Source: Mycolicibacterium bacteremicum
GTDB taxonomy: Bacteria > Actinomycetota > Actinomycetes > Mycobacteriales > Mycobacteriaceae
Assembly (NCBI RefSeq): GCF_943913955.1
Contig: NZ_CALUAE010000022.1
Span: 17,605 to 81,604, forward strand
DNA: 64,000 bases
Direction: 5' to 3'
Of this stretch, positions 26,982-35,602 are shown one piece after another (the stretch's first letter is position 1; every line of letters starts with the position of its first letter). Both the position numbers and the translations under genes were made by a program. A model generated the notes under the pieces. The model saw only the letters and a list, made by a program, of their open reading frames with translations, ran no database searches and was not told the DNA's origin.

Positions 26982-28817
26982 ATGACCAGCTTCAGCAAGT
27001 CCGCCGTAGATTCCCCCGACGCCTTCTCGTCGGTGCGCAGCATCTCCACCCCCGCCGGTGACCCCCATCCCGGCCAGCCCGCCTGGAACACCCAGCGCGC
27101 CTCGTCCATGCCGGTGAAGCGGTACCGATCCTTCGACGACGAGGTCGAGCCGATCCGCCTGACCGACCGGACCTGGCCGGACAAGGTGATCGACACGGCC
27201 CCGGCGTGGTGCGCCGTGGACCTGCGTGACGGTAACCAGGCGCTGATCGATCCGATGAGCCCGGCCCGTAAGCGCCGGATGTTCGACCTGCTGGTGCGGA
27301 TGGGCTACAAGGAGATCGAGGTCGGCTTCCCGTCGGCCAGCCAGACCGATTTCGACTTCGTCCGCGAGATCATCGAACAGGGCGCCATTCCGGCGGATGT
27401 GACCATCCAGGTGCTGACCCAGTGCCGTCCGGAACTGATCACCCGCACCTTCGAGGCGTGCGCCGGTGCGCCCAAGGTGATCGTGCACTTCTACAACTCG
27501 ACGTCGATCCTGCAGCGCCGCGTGGTGTTCCGCGCCGATCGCGACGCCGTGAAGGCGATCGCCACCGATGGCGCCCGGCTGTGCGTCGAGGAGGCCAAGA
27601 AGTACCCGGACACCAAGTGGCGCTTCGAATACTCACCGGAGTCCTATACCGGCACCGAGCTGGAGTACGCCGTCGACGTCTGCAATGCGGTCGCCGAGAT
27701 CGTCGCGCCCACCCCCGAGGTGCCGCTGATCATCAACCTGCCGGCCACCGTCGAGATGGCCACCCCGAACGTCTACGCCGACTCCATCGAGTGGATGAAT
27801 CGGCACCTGGCCCCGCGCGACTCCATCATCCTGAGCCTGCACCCGCACAACGATCGCGGAACTGCCGTCGCCGCAGCCGAATTGGGTTACCAGGCCGGTG
27901 CCGACCGCATCGAGGGGTGCCTGTTCGGCAACGGTGAGCGCACCGGCAACGTATGCCTGGTGACGCTGGGGCTGAACATGTTCAGCCGCGGCGTGGACCC
28001 GCAGATCGACTTCTCCAACATCGACGAGATCCGCCGCACCGTCGAGTACTGCAACCAGCTGCCGGTGCACGAACGCCACCCCTACGGCGGCGATCTGGTC
28101 TACACCGCCTTCTCGGGGAGCCACCAGGACGCCATCAACAAGGGTCTGGACGCGATGAAGGTCTCCGCCGACGAGCAGGACTCCGATGTCGACGACATCC
28201 TGTGGCAGGTCCCCTACCTGCCGATCGACCCCAAGGACGTCGGCCGCACCTACGAGGCCGTGATCCGGGTCAATTCCCAGTCCGGCAAGGGTGGCGTCGC
28301 CTACATCATGAAGGCCGACCACGGTCTGGCCCTGCCACGCCGGCTGCAGATCGAGTTCAGCCAGGCGATCCAGCAGATCACCGACGGCGAGGGCGGCGAA
28401 GTCTCCCCGAAGGAGATCTGGGACGCGTTCTCCGAGGAGTACCTGCGCCCGATCGAGCCGCTGGAGCGCATCCGGCAGAAGGTCGACGCGGCCGAGGTCG
28501 ACGGTGGCACCGACACCATCACCGCGGTGGTGAAGGTCAACGGCGAGGAACGTGAGATCGTCGGCGCCGGTAACGGTCCGCTGGCCGCCTTCGTCGACGC
28601 CGTCGGCGCCATCGGCTTCGACGTCAACGTACTGGATTACTCCGAGCATGCGATGTCCTCGGGCGAAGAGGCTCAGGCCGCCGCCTACGTGGAGGCGTCC
28701 ATCGACGGCCGCACGGTGTGGGGTGTCGGCATCGCGACCTCGATCACGACGGCATCGCTGCGCGCCGTGGTGTCGGCGGTCAACCGCGCCGCCCGTCAAT
28801 CCCGTTCGTCGGTGTAA
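26982..28817 (+). CDS. leuA: 2-isopropylmalate synthase
   Basis: LeuA condenses acetyl-CoA with 2-ketoisovalerate in the first committed step of leucine synthesis. The 611-residue protein has the HMGL-like TIM barrel (VDLRDGNQALIDPM, LSLHPHNDRGTAVAAAELG, GNGERTGNVCLVTLG) and a C-terminal LeuA dimer regulatory domain for leucine feedback (from about residue 490, DTITAVVKVNGEEREIVG). ATG at 26982 has CCGGAG upstream; a start at 26937 would overlap the attenuator region. The tandem 19-codon repeats known in some M. tuberculosis alleles are absent. Confidence 0.96.
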   Translation: MTSFSKSAVDSPDAFSSVRSISTPAGDPHPGQPAWNTQRASSMPVKRYRSFDDEVEPIRLTDRTWPDKVIDTAPAWCAVDLRDGNQALIDPMSPARKRRMFDLLVRMGYKEIEVGFPSASQTDFDFVREIIEQGAIPADVTIQVLTQCRPELITRTFEACAGAPKVIVHFYNSTSILQRRVVFRADRDAVKAIATDGARLCVEEAKKYPDTKWRFEYSPESYTGTELEYAVDVCNAVAEIVAPTPEVPLIINLPATVEMATPNVYADSIEWMNRHLAPRDSIILSLHPHNDRGTAVAAAELGYQAGADRIEGCLFGNGERTGNVCLVTLGLNMFSRGVDPQIDFSNIDEIRRTVEYCNQLPVHERHPYGGDLVYTAFSGSHQDAINKGLDAMKVSADEQDSDVDDILWQVPYLPIDPKDVGRTYEAVIRVNSQSGKGGVAYIMKADHGLALPRRLQIEFSQAIQQITDGEGGEVSPKEIWDAFSEEYLRPIEPLERIRQKVDAAEVDGGTDTITAVVKVNGEEREIVGAGNGPLAAFVDAVGAIGFDVNVLDYSEHAMSSGEEAQAAAYVEASIDGRTVWGVGIATSITTASLRAVVSAVNRAARQSRSSV

Positions 28818-28901
28818 CCGAGGTCGATCGGTCGGCGCTCGCGACGTCGGTCCGCGCCCAGGCCATCTGGTAGGCCAGGTGGTCCTGGGTGGCCCTCGCT
28901 C

Positions 28902-29891
28902 TCAGAACAGCGCGAACTGATCCCCGTCACCGGTGGCATCGGTGAAGTCCTCCATGTCGGTGCCGCCGACCACGCGGTCCACCATCGCCATGAATGCCGC
29001 ATCGGTGATCAACGGGATCCCCAGCTCGGCCGCCTGATACCCCTTGCCCTGCTCGGGCGCCGGTTCGTTGCACACCACCAGCGAGGTCTGCTGATCGACG
29101 TTCTCGGCGTAGGCCAGCCCCGCGTGCAGGATGCGTTCGATGACCTCCTCGTGGGTGCGGCTCATCTCCGCCGACAGCGCCACGCGCATGCCCTGCACCA
29201 GCGGCCGCCCGGCCACATAGGGGCCCGGATTCTGAAAGGTGCACGGTAGCCGGGCGGCCAGCACCTTCAGCGGTCGCAGCTCGTCATGGGTGACCTGCCC
29301 GTTGGGCCAGACCCGTCGGCTGACCGAACGGATCGGCAACCACGCCTTGCGTTCCCGCGCCTGCACCAGTGCCGGTTTGAGGATCTGCGCGAGCACCAGG
29401 GCGTCGTCGAGCGCATCGTGCGGCCGCAGCTGGGTGGCACCCCAGTGCCGGGCCAGCGTCTCCAACCGCAGATTCTCGGTGCCGAGGTTCAACCGGCGGG
29501 CGAGCTCCACCGTGCACATCACCGTGTCGGTGGGCAGCTGCGCGCCGACGAGTTCGGACTCGGCGGCCAGGAACGCATAGTCGAAGGCCACGTTGTGGGC
29601 GACCAGGGTCCGCCCGTGCAGCACCTCCATCAACTGTGGCGCGATATCGGCGAAAGTGGGCTGACCCGCCAGCATCTCGGCGGTCAGGCCGTGCACATGG
29701 GTCGGGCCGGGGTCCACCCCGGGATCGAGCAGCGAGGACATGCTGTGCTCGACGCTGCCGTCGTCACCGACCGCGAGGGCGGCGATGCTGACCACCCGGG
29801 CCTGGCCCGGCCGGAAGCCCGTCGTCTCCACGTCGACGACGGCCCATCCGGCGCCCGCCTCGGCCGACGGCCGGCCCCAGCACTGGCTCAT
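28902..29891 (-). CDS. DnaQ-like DEDDh 3'-5' exonuclease with BRCT-like C-terminus
   Basis: The 329-residue protein carries the exonuclease motifs VVDVETTGF (ExoI), LVAHNVAFDYAFL (ExoII) and RPHDALDDALVLA (ExoIII, DEDDh histidine), and a C-terminal BRCT-like region (GMRVALSAEMSRTHEEVIERI to LVVCNEP). The length equals Rv3711c. Historically called DnaQ, but the replicative polymerase of mycobacteria proofreads with its own PHP domain, so a repair or nucleic-acid turnover role is more likely. ATG at 29891; a longer frame upstream is antisense to murT. Confidence 0.85.
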   Translation of the reverse strand: MSQCWGRPSAEAGAGWAVVDVETTGFRPGQARVVSIAALAVGDDGSVEHSMSSLLDPGVDPGPTHVHGLTAEMLAGQPTFADIAPQLMEVLHGRTLVAHNVAFDYAFLAAESELVGAQLPTDTVMCTVELARRLNLGTENLRLETLARHWGATQLRPHDALDDALVLAQILKPALVQARERKAWLPIRSVSRRVWPNGQVTHDELRPLKVLAARLPCTFQNPGPYVAGRPLVQGMRVALSAEMSRTHEEVIERILHAGLAYAENVDQQTSLVVCNEPAPEQGKGYQAAELGIPLITDAAFMAMVDRVVGGTDMEDFTDATGDGDQFALF

Positions 29892-29951
29892 GACCCCAGG
29901 GTTGCACGGTGGTCTGACAACACCGGATCGCGGCGCCGCGTGTCGGGCACC

Positions 29952-29957
29952 TAAAAT
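29952..29957 (+). promoter_or_regulatory. -10 element of murT; mRNA probably leaderless
   Basis: TAAAAT lies 7 bases before the murT ATG at 29965, so transcription should begin at or within a base or two of the start codon. Leaderless transcripts are common in mycobacteria, and no ribosome site is visible here. Confidence 0.55.
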
Positions 29958-29964
29958 TCGCTGC

Positions 29965-31218
29965 ATGGCAACCGGCCGGAAGAACCGCGGCGACCGCGGG
30001 ATCAGACTGCGCGGGCGGCTGGCGCTGGGCGCGGGTGCGGCGGCACGCTGGGCATCCCGGGTGACCGGACGCGGCGCCGGGGCGATGATCGGCGGCCTGG
30101 TGGCCATGTCGATCGACAAGTCGATCCTGGGCCAGCTGGGGCGCGGCCGTCGCACCGTGGTCGTGACCGGCACGAACGGCAAATCCACGACGACCAGGAT
30201 GACCGCCGCGGCGCTGGCCACCATGGGGCCGGTGGCCACCAACGCCGAGGGCGCCAACATGGACGCCGGGCTGGTGGCCGCGCTGGCCGGCGCCCGCGAC
30301 GCCGAGCTGGCGGCTCTGGAAGTCGACGAGATGCACGTGCCGCATGTCAGCGACGCGGTGTCCCCGTCGGTGATCGTGCTGCTGAACCTGTCCCGCGATC
30401 AGCTCGACCGGGTCGGTGAGATCAATCACATCGAACGCACCCTGCGGGCCGGCCTGGAGCGCCATCCGGATGCCGTCGTCATCGCCAATTGCGATGACGT
30501 GCTGATGACCTCGGCGGCCTATGACTGCCCGAATGTGGTGTGGGTGGCCGCCGGGGGCTCGTGGGCCGGCGATTCGGTGAGCTGCCCGCGCAGCGGCGAG
30601 ATCATCGTGCGGGACGGCACCCACTGGTATTCCACCGGAACGGATTTCAAGCGCCCGACCCCACAGTGGTTCTTCGACGACACCGACATCCACGGCCCGG
30701 ACGGGTTCACGGCGCCGATGGCACTGGCGTTGCCGGGGGCCGCCAATCGCGGTAACGCCACCCAGGCCGTCGCCGCCGCGGTGGCCCTGGGCGCCGACGC
30801 AGGCGAAGCGGTCGGCGCGGTCGCCGGCGTCGACGAGGTCGCCGGCCGCTACCGGACCGTCCGGGTCGGCAACCACACCGCCCGGTTGCTGTTGGCCAAG
30901 AATCCCGCCGGTTGGCAGGAGGCGTTGTCCATGATCGACAAAGACGCTGCGGGCGTTGTCATCTCGGTCAACGGTCAGGTGCCCGACGGTGAGGACCTGT
31001 CCTGGTTGTGGGATGTGCGTTTCGAGCATTTCGAGCAGACCCAGGTGGTGGCCGCCGGTGAGCGCGGCACGGATCTGGCGGTACGCCTCGGCTATGCCGG
31101 GGTCGAGCACACCCTGGTGCACGACACCCTCGCCGCCATCGCCTCCTGTCCGCCGGGGCACGTCGAGGTGATCGCGAACTACACCGCCTTCCTGCAACTC
31201 AACCGGCGGGTCTCATGA
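29965..31218 (+). CDS. murT: Lipid II isoglutaminyl synthase subunit MurT
   Basis: MurT is the Mur-ligase-like subunit that, with GatD, amidates the D-iGlu of lipid II to D-isoglutamine. The 417-residue protein has the Mur P-loop VVVTGTNGKSTTTRM, the central LEVDEMHVPHVSD and the C-terminal DUF1727 domain (LLLAKNPAGWQEAL, SWLWDVRFEHF). Cysteines in the region about 180-215 (YDCPN, SCPRSGE) are fewer than the four-Cys zinc ribbon of streptococcal MurT. The stop overlaps the gatD start (ATGA), matching obligate complex formation. Confidence 0.92.
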   Translation: MATGRKNRGDRGIRLRGRLALGAGAAARWASRVTGRGAGAMIGGLVAMSIDKSILGQLGRGRRTVVVTGTNGKSTTTRMTAAALATMGPVATNAEGANMDAGLVAALAGARDAELAALEVDEMHVPHVSDAVSPSVIVLLNLSRDQLDRVGEINHIERTLRAGLERHPDAVVIANCDDVLMTSAAYDCPNVVWVAAGGSWAGDSVSCPRSGEIIVRDGTHWYSTGTDFKRPTPQWFFDDTDIHGPDGFTAPMALALPGAANRGNATQAVAAAVALGADAGEAVGAVAGVDEVAGRYRTVRVGNHTARLLLAKNPAGWQEALSMIDKDAAGVVISVNGQVPDGEDLSWLWDVRFEHFEQTQVVAAGERGTDLAVRLGYAGVEHTLVHDTLAAIASCPPGHVEVIANYTAFLQLNRRVS

Positions 31219-31919
31219 TCCGGATCGGTCTGGTGCTGCCCGACGTGATGGGCACCTACGGTGACAGCGGCAATGCCGTGGTGCTGCGACAACGCCTGGC
31301 GCTGCGCGGGATCGAGAGTGAGATCGTCGAGATCACGCTGGCCGACCCGGTGCCCGATTCGCTGGACATCTACACCCTCGGCGGCGCCGAGGACTACGCC
31401 CAGCGGCTGGCCACCAAGCACCTGATCCGCTACCCGGGCCTGCAGCGGGCCGCCGTGCGCGGTGCCCCGGTGCTGGCGATCTGCGCGGCGATCCAGGTGC
31501 TCGGCCACTGGTATGAGACCTCGGCGGGTGAACGGGTCGACGGCGTCGGGCTGCTCGACGTCACCACCTCGCCACAGCAGCACCGCACCATCGGTGAGGT
31601 CGCTTCCACCCCACTGCTCACGGGTCTGACGCAGCCGCTGACGGGTTTCGAAAACCACCGCGGCGGAACGGTTCTGGGCACCGATGCCGAGCCACTGGCC
31701 GCCGTCACCAAGGGTGCGGGCAACCGCGCCGGGGACGGCTACGACGGCGCCGTGCAGGGCAGCGTGATCGCGACCTATCTGCACGGACCATGCCTGGCGC
31801 GCAACCCGGAGTTGGCCGATCACCTGTTGACCCAGGTCGTCGGCGAACTGCCGCCGTTACAGCTACCCGAGGTCGAGCTGCTGCGCTCCGAACGCCTCGC
31901 GGCGCCGCGGCGGGTCTGA
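31215..31919 (+). CDS. gatD: Lipid II isoglutaminyl synthase glutaminase subunit GatD
   Basis: A 234-residue class I (triad) glutamine amidotransferase of the CobB/CobQ type that supplies ammonia to MurT. The nucleophile is C90 in VLAICAAIQVLGHW and the histidine is probably that of ATYLHGPCLARN; TLGGAEDYAQ is the conserved oxyanion segment. Often misnamed cobQ2. It ends one base before the convergent recR stop. Confidence 0.92.
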   Translation: MIRIGLVLPDVMGTYGDSGNAVVLRQRLALRGIESEIVEITLADPVPDSLDIYTLGGAEDYAQRLATKHLIRYPGLQRAAVRGAPVLAICAAIQVLGHWYETSAGERVDGVGLLDVTTSPQQHRTIGEVASTPLLTGLTQPLTGFENHRGGTVLGTDAEPLAAVTKGAGNRAGDGYDGAVQGSVIATYLHGPCLARNPELADHLLTQVVGELPPLQLPEVELLRSERLAAPRRV

Positions 31920-31920
31920 A

Positions 31921-32532
31921 CTAGACCATCGCGCGGCGGCCCGCCAGCGCCCGGCCCAGGGTCAGCTCGTCGGCGAACTCCAGGTCGCCGCCCATCGGCA
32001 GACCCGAGGCGATGCGGCTGACCGTCAGGCCCGGGATGTCACGCAGCATCCGCATCAGATACGTGGCCGTCGCCTCCCCCTCGGTGTTCGGGTCGGTGGC
32101 GATGATCACCTCGGCGACGTCGACACCGTCGACCCGCTCGCCGATGCGGTTGAGCAGCTCACGGATCCGCAATTGGTCGGGGCCGATGCCCGACAGCGGA
32201 TCCAGCGCTCCCCCCAGCACGTGGTAGCGGCCGCGGAACTCCCGGGTGCGCTCCACCGCCTGGATGTCCTTGGGCTCCTCCACCACGCACACCAGCGACG
32301 CATCGCGGCGCGGGTCGTTGCAGATGCGGCAGCGTTCGGCATCGGAGACGTTCCCGCACACCGCGCAGAAGGTCACCCCGTCCCGGATCCGGCCCAACAC
32401 CGCGGTCAACCGGTCGATGTCCGGCGGTTCGACCGACAGCAGATGGAACGCGATCCGCTGGGCGCTCTTGGGCCCGATACCCGGCAGCTTGCCGAGCTCG
32501 TCGATCAGATCCTGGACAGGTCCCTCGAACAA
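31921..32532 (-). CDS. recR: Recombination protein RecR
   Basis: RecR loads RecA onto gaps with RecO/RecF. From TTG at 32532 the protein is 203 residues starting MFEGPVQDLIDELGKLPGIG, equal in length to the M. tuberculosis RecR. Domains in order: helix-hairpin-helix (LPGIGPKSAQRIAFHLL), C4 zinc finger (FCAVCGNVSDAERCRIC), Toprim (CVVEEPKDIQAVE to ATDPNTEGEATA) and the C-terminal ASGLPMGGDLEFAD. One base separates it from the ybaB stop, so the pair is an operon. Confidence 0.95.
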   Translation of the reverse strand: MFEGPVQDLIDELGKLPGIGPKSAQRIAFHLLSVEPPDIDRLTAVLGRIRDGVTFCAVCGNVSDAERCRICNDPRRDASLVCVVEEPKDIQAVERTREFRGRYHVLGGALDPLSGIGPDQLRIRELLNRIGERVDGVDVAEVIIATDPNTEGEATATYLMRMLRDIPGLTVSRIASGLPMGGDLEFADELTLGRALAGRRAMV

Positions 32533-32533
32533 G

Positions 32534-32866
32534 TCACATTCCCGGCATTCCGAGGCCACCCAGCCCGCCGGCCAACGGACCCAGCCGGGTCTGGGCCAGG
32601 ATCGTCACCTGCTTGGAGGCATCGGCCAACGCACCGACGATCAGATCCTGCAGGGTCTCCGGATCGGCGGGATCGATCACCTTGGGATCGATGGCCACCG
32701 CGATCACCTCACCGCTACCGCGCATGGTGACCTGCACCAGGCCGCCACCGCCCTGGCCGTGCACCTCGGCGTTGGCCAGCGCCTCCTGCGCCTCCATCAA
32801 CTGCTGCTGCACCTGCTGTGCCTGCGCGAGCAGTGCCGACATATCGGGCTGACCTCCGGGCTGCAT
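32534..32866 (-). CDS. YbaB/EbfC-family nucleoid-associated protein
   Basis: A 110-residue protein starting MQPGGQPDMSALLAQAQQVQ with the YbaB core: an N-terminal coiled helix rich in Gln, then VTMRGSGEVIAVAIDPKVIDP, the DPETLQDLIVGALADA helix and a Gly-rich end. It precedes recR, as in most bacteria. YbaB dimers bind DNA non-specifically and are tied to recombinational repair by their constant linkage to recR. Confidence 0.9.
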   Translation of the reverse strand: MQPGGQPDMSALLAQAQQVQQQLMEAQEALANAEVHGQGGGGLVQVTMRGSGEVIAVAIDPKVIDPADPETLQDLIVGALADASKQVTILAQTRLGPLAGGLGGLGMPGM

Positions 32867-32980
32867 GACTGTCCCTTCTTGACCCGTTCTGATTGCGACT
32901 CGGTATCGACTTCGTTGCGCTCTGCGACCACCAAGCACTTGCCCTTCAACAGTAGCCGTCGGCGCGACTACCGTGGCGGC

Positions 32981-33727
32981 GTGCACGTCCCCAAGACCCT
33001 GCGTGTCGGTGCCCTGGCAGCGACACTCCTGCTCGCCGCCACCTCGGCCGGCGTGCCGACCGCCGCCGCCGCACCGAACGCCATCGCGGGCAAGATCGTG
33101 TTCCTCGATCCCGGCCACAACGGTGCCAACGACGCATCCATCAGCCGCCAGGTCCCGACCGGCCGCGGCGGGACCAAGGACTGCCAGGCCAGCGGGACCT
33201 CGAGCAACTCCGGGTATCCCGAGCACACCTTGAACTGGGATGTGACGCTCAAGGTCCGCGCGATCCTGGACGCCAACGGGGTACGCACCGCGATGTCCCG
33301 CGGAAACGACAACGCGTTGGGGCCGTGCGTGGACGAACGCGCCGCGATGGCCAACGCGCTGCGCCCGAACGCCATCGTCAGCATCCACGCCGACGGTGGC
33401 CCGGCCACCGGCCGGGGGTTCCATGTGCTGTACTCCTCGCCGCCGCTGAACGCGGCACAGGCCGGCCCATCGGTGCAGTTCGCCACCATCATGCGCGACC
33501 AACTGCAGGGTTCTGGGCTACCGCCGGCCAACTACATCGGCTCCGGTGGCCTGGACCCGCGCGCGGACATCGCCGGACTCAATCACGCCCAGTTCCCGTC
33601 GATCCTGGTCGAGCTTGGCAACATGAAGAACCCGGCCGATTCGGCCCTGATGGAATCCGATGCCGGCCGTCAGAAGCTGGCCGAAGCGGTGGCGCGCGGT
33701 ATCGCCACCTGGTTGGCCAACAGTTAG
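32981..33727 (+). CDS. ami1: N-acetylmuramoyl-L-alanine amidase (Ami1/Rv3717 type)
   Basis: A 248-residue secreted zinc amidase (Amidase_3) that cuts the bond between MurNAc and L-Ala. Signal peptide LGALAATLLLAATSAG-like segment (residues 7-31), then zinc ligands H46 (DPGHNG), E81 (YPEHTLNW), H136 (SIHADGG) and catalytic E211 (LVELGNMKN). Each is offset by exactly 11 from the published Rv3717 residues (35/70/125/200), so the GTG start at 32981 gives a slightly longer N-terminus. C68 and C116 should form the family disulfide. Confidence 0.93.
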   Translation: MHVPKTLRVGALAATLLLAATSAGVPTAAAAPNAIAGKIVFLDPGHNGANDASISRQVPTGRGGTKDCQASGTSSNSGYPEHTLNWDVTLKVRAILDANGVRTAMSRGNDNALGPCVDERAAMANALRPNAIVSIHADGGPATGRGFHVLYSSPPLNAAQAGPSVQFATIMRDQLQGSGLPPANYIGSGGLDPRADIAGLNHAQFPSILVELGNMKNPADSALMESDAGRQKLAEAVARGIATWLANS

Positions 33728-34161
33728 CGCTCGAGCTCGGCCTTCAGGTTCGCCAGCACCTCGGCCTGGATCTTGCGCAGGCCCAGCGGGGCGAAGGTCT
33801 TCTCGAAGAAGCCCTTGATGCCGCCCGCTCCGGTCCACGAGGTCTTGACCGTGACGGTCGAACCGGTACCGGCCGGGGCCACCGTCCAGTTGGTGACCAG
33901 CGTCGAGTTGGCGTCCTTCTCGATGACGGTCTTGCCCGCCACGTCGACGGTGGCCTTGACGTCACGTGAGCGCGACTCGGTGGCCTGCAGCTTCCAGGTC
34001 ACCACCGTGCCCGCGCCCTGACCACCCTGCAGCACCGCATAGTTGCTGTAGTGCGAGGAGAGGATCTTCGGCCGCACCGTCTGGTAATCGGCGACCGCGG
34101 CGAGCACAGCGTCCGGCTCGGCGTTGATCAACACAGTGCTGGAGGCGCTGACCTGTCCCAT
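33724..34161 (-). CDS. SRPBCC-fold (START/polyketide cyclase-like) protein
   Basis: A 145-residue single-domain protein with the SRPBCC pattern: STVLINAEPDAVLAAVADYQ, GQGAGTVVTWKLQATESRS, and the long C-terminal helix LGLRKIQAEVLANLKAELE. Matches Rv3718c in position. Such proteins bind hydrophobic ligands in a helix-grip cavity; the ligand is unknown. Its stop overlaps the amidase stop by four bases on the other strand. Confidence 0.82.
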   Translation of the reverse strand: MGQVSASSTVLINAEPDAVLAAVADYQTVRPKILSSHYSNYAVLQGGQGAGTVVTWKLQATESRSRDVKATVDVAGKTVIEKDANSTLVTNWTVAPAGTGSTVTVKTSWTGAGGIKGFFEKTFAPLGLRKIQAEVLANLKAELER

Positions 34162-34231
34162 GAGTGCAAAACTCCCGTCATCACGTAGCTGTCCGGTCGC
34201 CGGGCGGGCGACCGAGGACTAGCGTATATGT

Positions 34232-35602
34232 GTGTCTGTCGGTGCGACGGACGCACGAGCTGTACACGAGGCGGGCGTGCAGCGACTGCTGGACAGTTAC
34301 CGCGCCATCCCCACGACAGCGACCGTGCGGCTGAACAAACCCACGTCCAATCTGTTCCGGACGCGGGAGCACTCAGCTGCCCCGGGTTTGGACACCTCCG
34401 GCCTGACCGGCGTCATCGCCGTCGACGCGCACGCGCACACCGCGGACGTATCGGGCATGTGCACCTACGCCGACCTGGTGTCCGCCACGCTGCCGCACGG
34501 TCTGTCTCCCCTGGTGGTTCCACAACTCAAGACCATCACCCTCGGTGGGGCGGTCACCGGTCTGGGCATCGAATCGGCCTCGTTCCGCAACGGCCTACCG
34601 CACGAGTCGGTGCTCGAACTCGACATCCTCACCGGCGCCGGCGATGTCGTCACCGCCGATCGACGGCGGCACGCCGACCTCTTCGATTGTTTTCCCAATT
34701 CCTATGGCACGCTCGGTTACTCGGTGCGGCTGAAGATCGAGCTGGAGCCGGTGCACCCGTTCGTCGCGTTGCGGCACCTGCGGTTCGATTCACTGGCCGC
34801 CCTGGTGGCCACCATGGAGCGCATCATCGCGACTCGCGGTCACGACGGGATGCCGGTGGACTACCTCGACGGCGTGGTGTTCAGCGCGTCGGAGAGTTAC
34901 CTGTGCCTGGGCCTGCGGACCGCGGCACCCGGGCCGGTCAGCGACTACACCGGCCGCGACATCTACTACCGGTCCATCCAGGACCGCGCCGAGGACCGGT
35001 TGACCATCGCCGACTACCTCTGGCGCTGGGACACCGACTGGTTCTGGTGCTCACGGGCTTTCGGCGCGCAGCACCCGGTGGCGCGGCGGTTGTGGCCACG
35101 GCGCTACCGCCGTAGCAGCTTCTACTGGAAGCTGATCGGCTACGACCAGCGCTTCGGCATCGCCGACCGTATCGAGAAACACCACGGACGCCCACCGCGG
35201 GAGCGGGTGGTGCAGGACGTCGAGGTGCCGATCGAGCAGTGCGCGCCGTTCCTCGACTGGTTCCTGGCCAACGTGCCCATCGAGCCGATCTGGTTGTGCC
35301 CGCTGCGACTTCGTGGCGACGCGAGCTGGCCGCTGTACCCGCTGCGACCGCAGCACAGTTACGTCAACATCGGCTTCTGGTCCTCGGTCCCGGCCGGACC
35401 CACACCCGGGCACACCAACCGGCTCATCGAGGCCAAGGTGGCCGAACTCGACGGCCACAAATCGCTGTACTCGGAATCATTCTTCAGCCCTGAGGAATTC
35501 GACCAACTCTACGGCGGGGAGGCGTACCGGACCGTGAAGAAGACCTACGACCCACAGTCACGATTGCTCGACCTGTACGCGAAGGCGGTGCAGGGCCGAT
35601 GA
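34232..35602 (+). CDS. FAD-binding oxidoreductase, TmsA/BfaA-like
   Basis: A 456-residue flavoprotein of the VAO/PCMH type: an FAD-binding half (VDAHAHTADVSGMCTYADLV, LKTITLGGAVTGLGIES) and a C-terminal domain. It overlaps by four bases (ATGA) with a CFA-type methyltransferase gene. In mycobacteria such pairs make 10-methyl fatty acids (tuberculostearate): the methyltransferase adds a methylene and the flavoprotein reduces it. Matches Rv3719, a paralogue of that system; its own substrate is not shown. Start GTG at 34232. Confidence 0.75.
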   Translation: MSVGATDARAVHEAGVQRLLDSYRAIPTTATVRLNKPTSNLFRTREHSAAPGLDTSGLTGVIAVDAHAHTADVSGMCTYADLVSATLPHGLSPLVVPQLKTITLGGAVTGLGIESASFRNGLPHESVLELDILTGAGDVVTADRRRHADLFDCFPNSYGTLGYSVRLKIELEPVHPFVALRHLRFDSLAALVATMERIIATRGHDGMPVDYLDGVVFSASESYLCLGLRTAAPGPVSDYTGRDIYYRSIQDRAEDRLTIADYLWRWDTDWFWCSRAFGAQHPVARRLWPRRYRRSSFYWKLIGYDQRFGIADRIEKHHGRPPRERVVQDVEVPIEQCAPFLDWFLANVPIEPIWLCPLRLRGDASWPLYPLRPQHSYVNIGFWSSVPAGPTPGHTNRLIEAKVAELDGHKSLYSESFFSPEEFDQLYGGEAYRTVKKTYDPQSRLLDLYAKAVQGR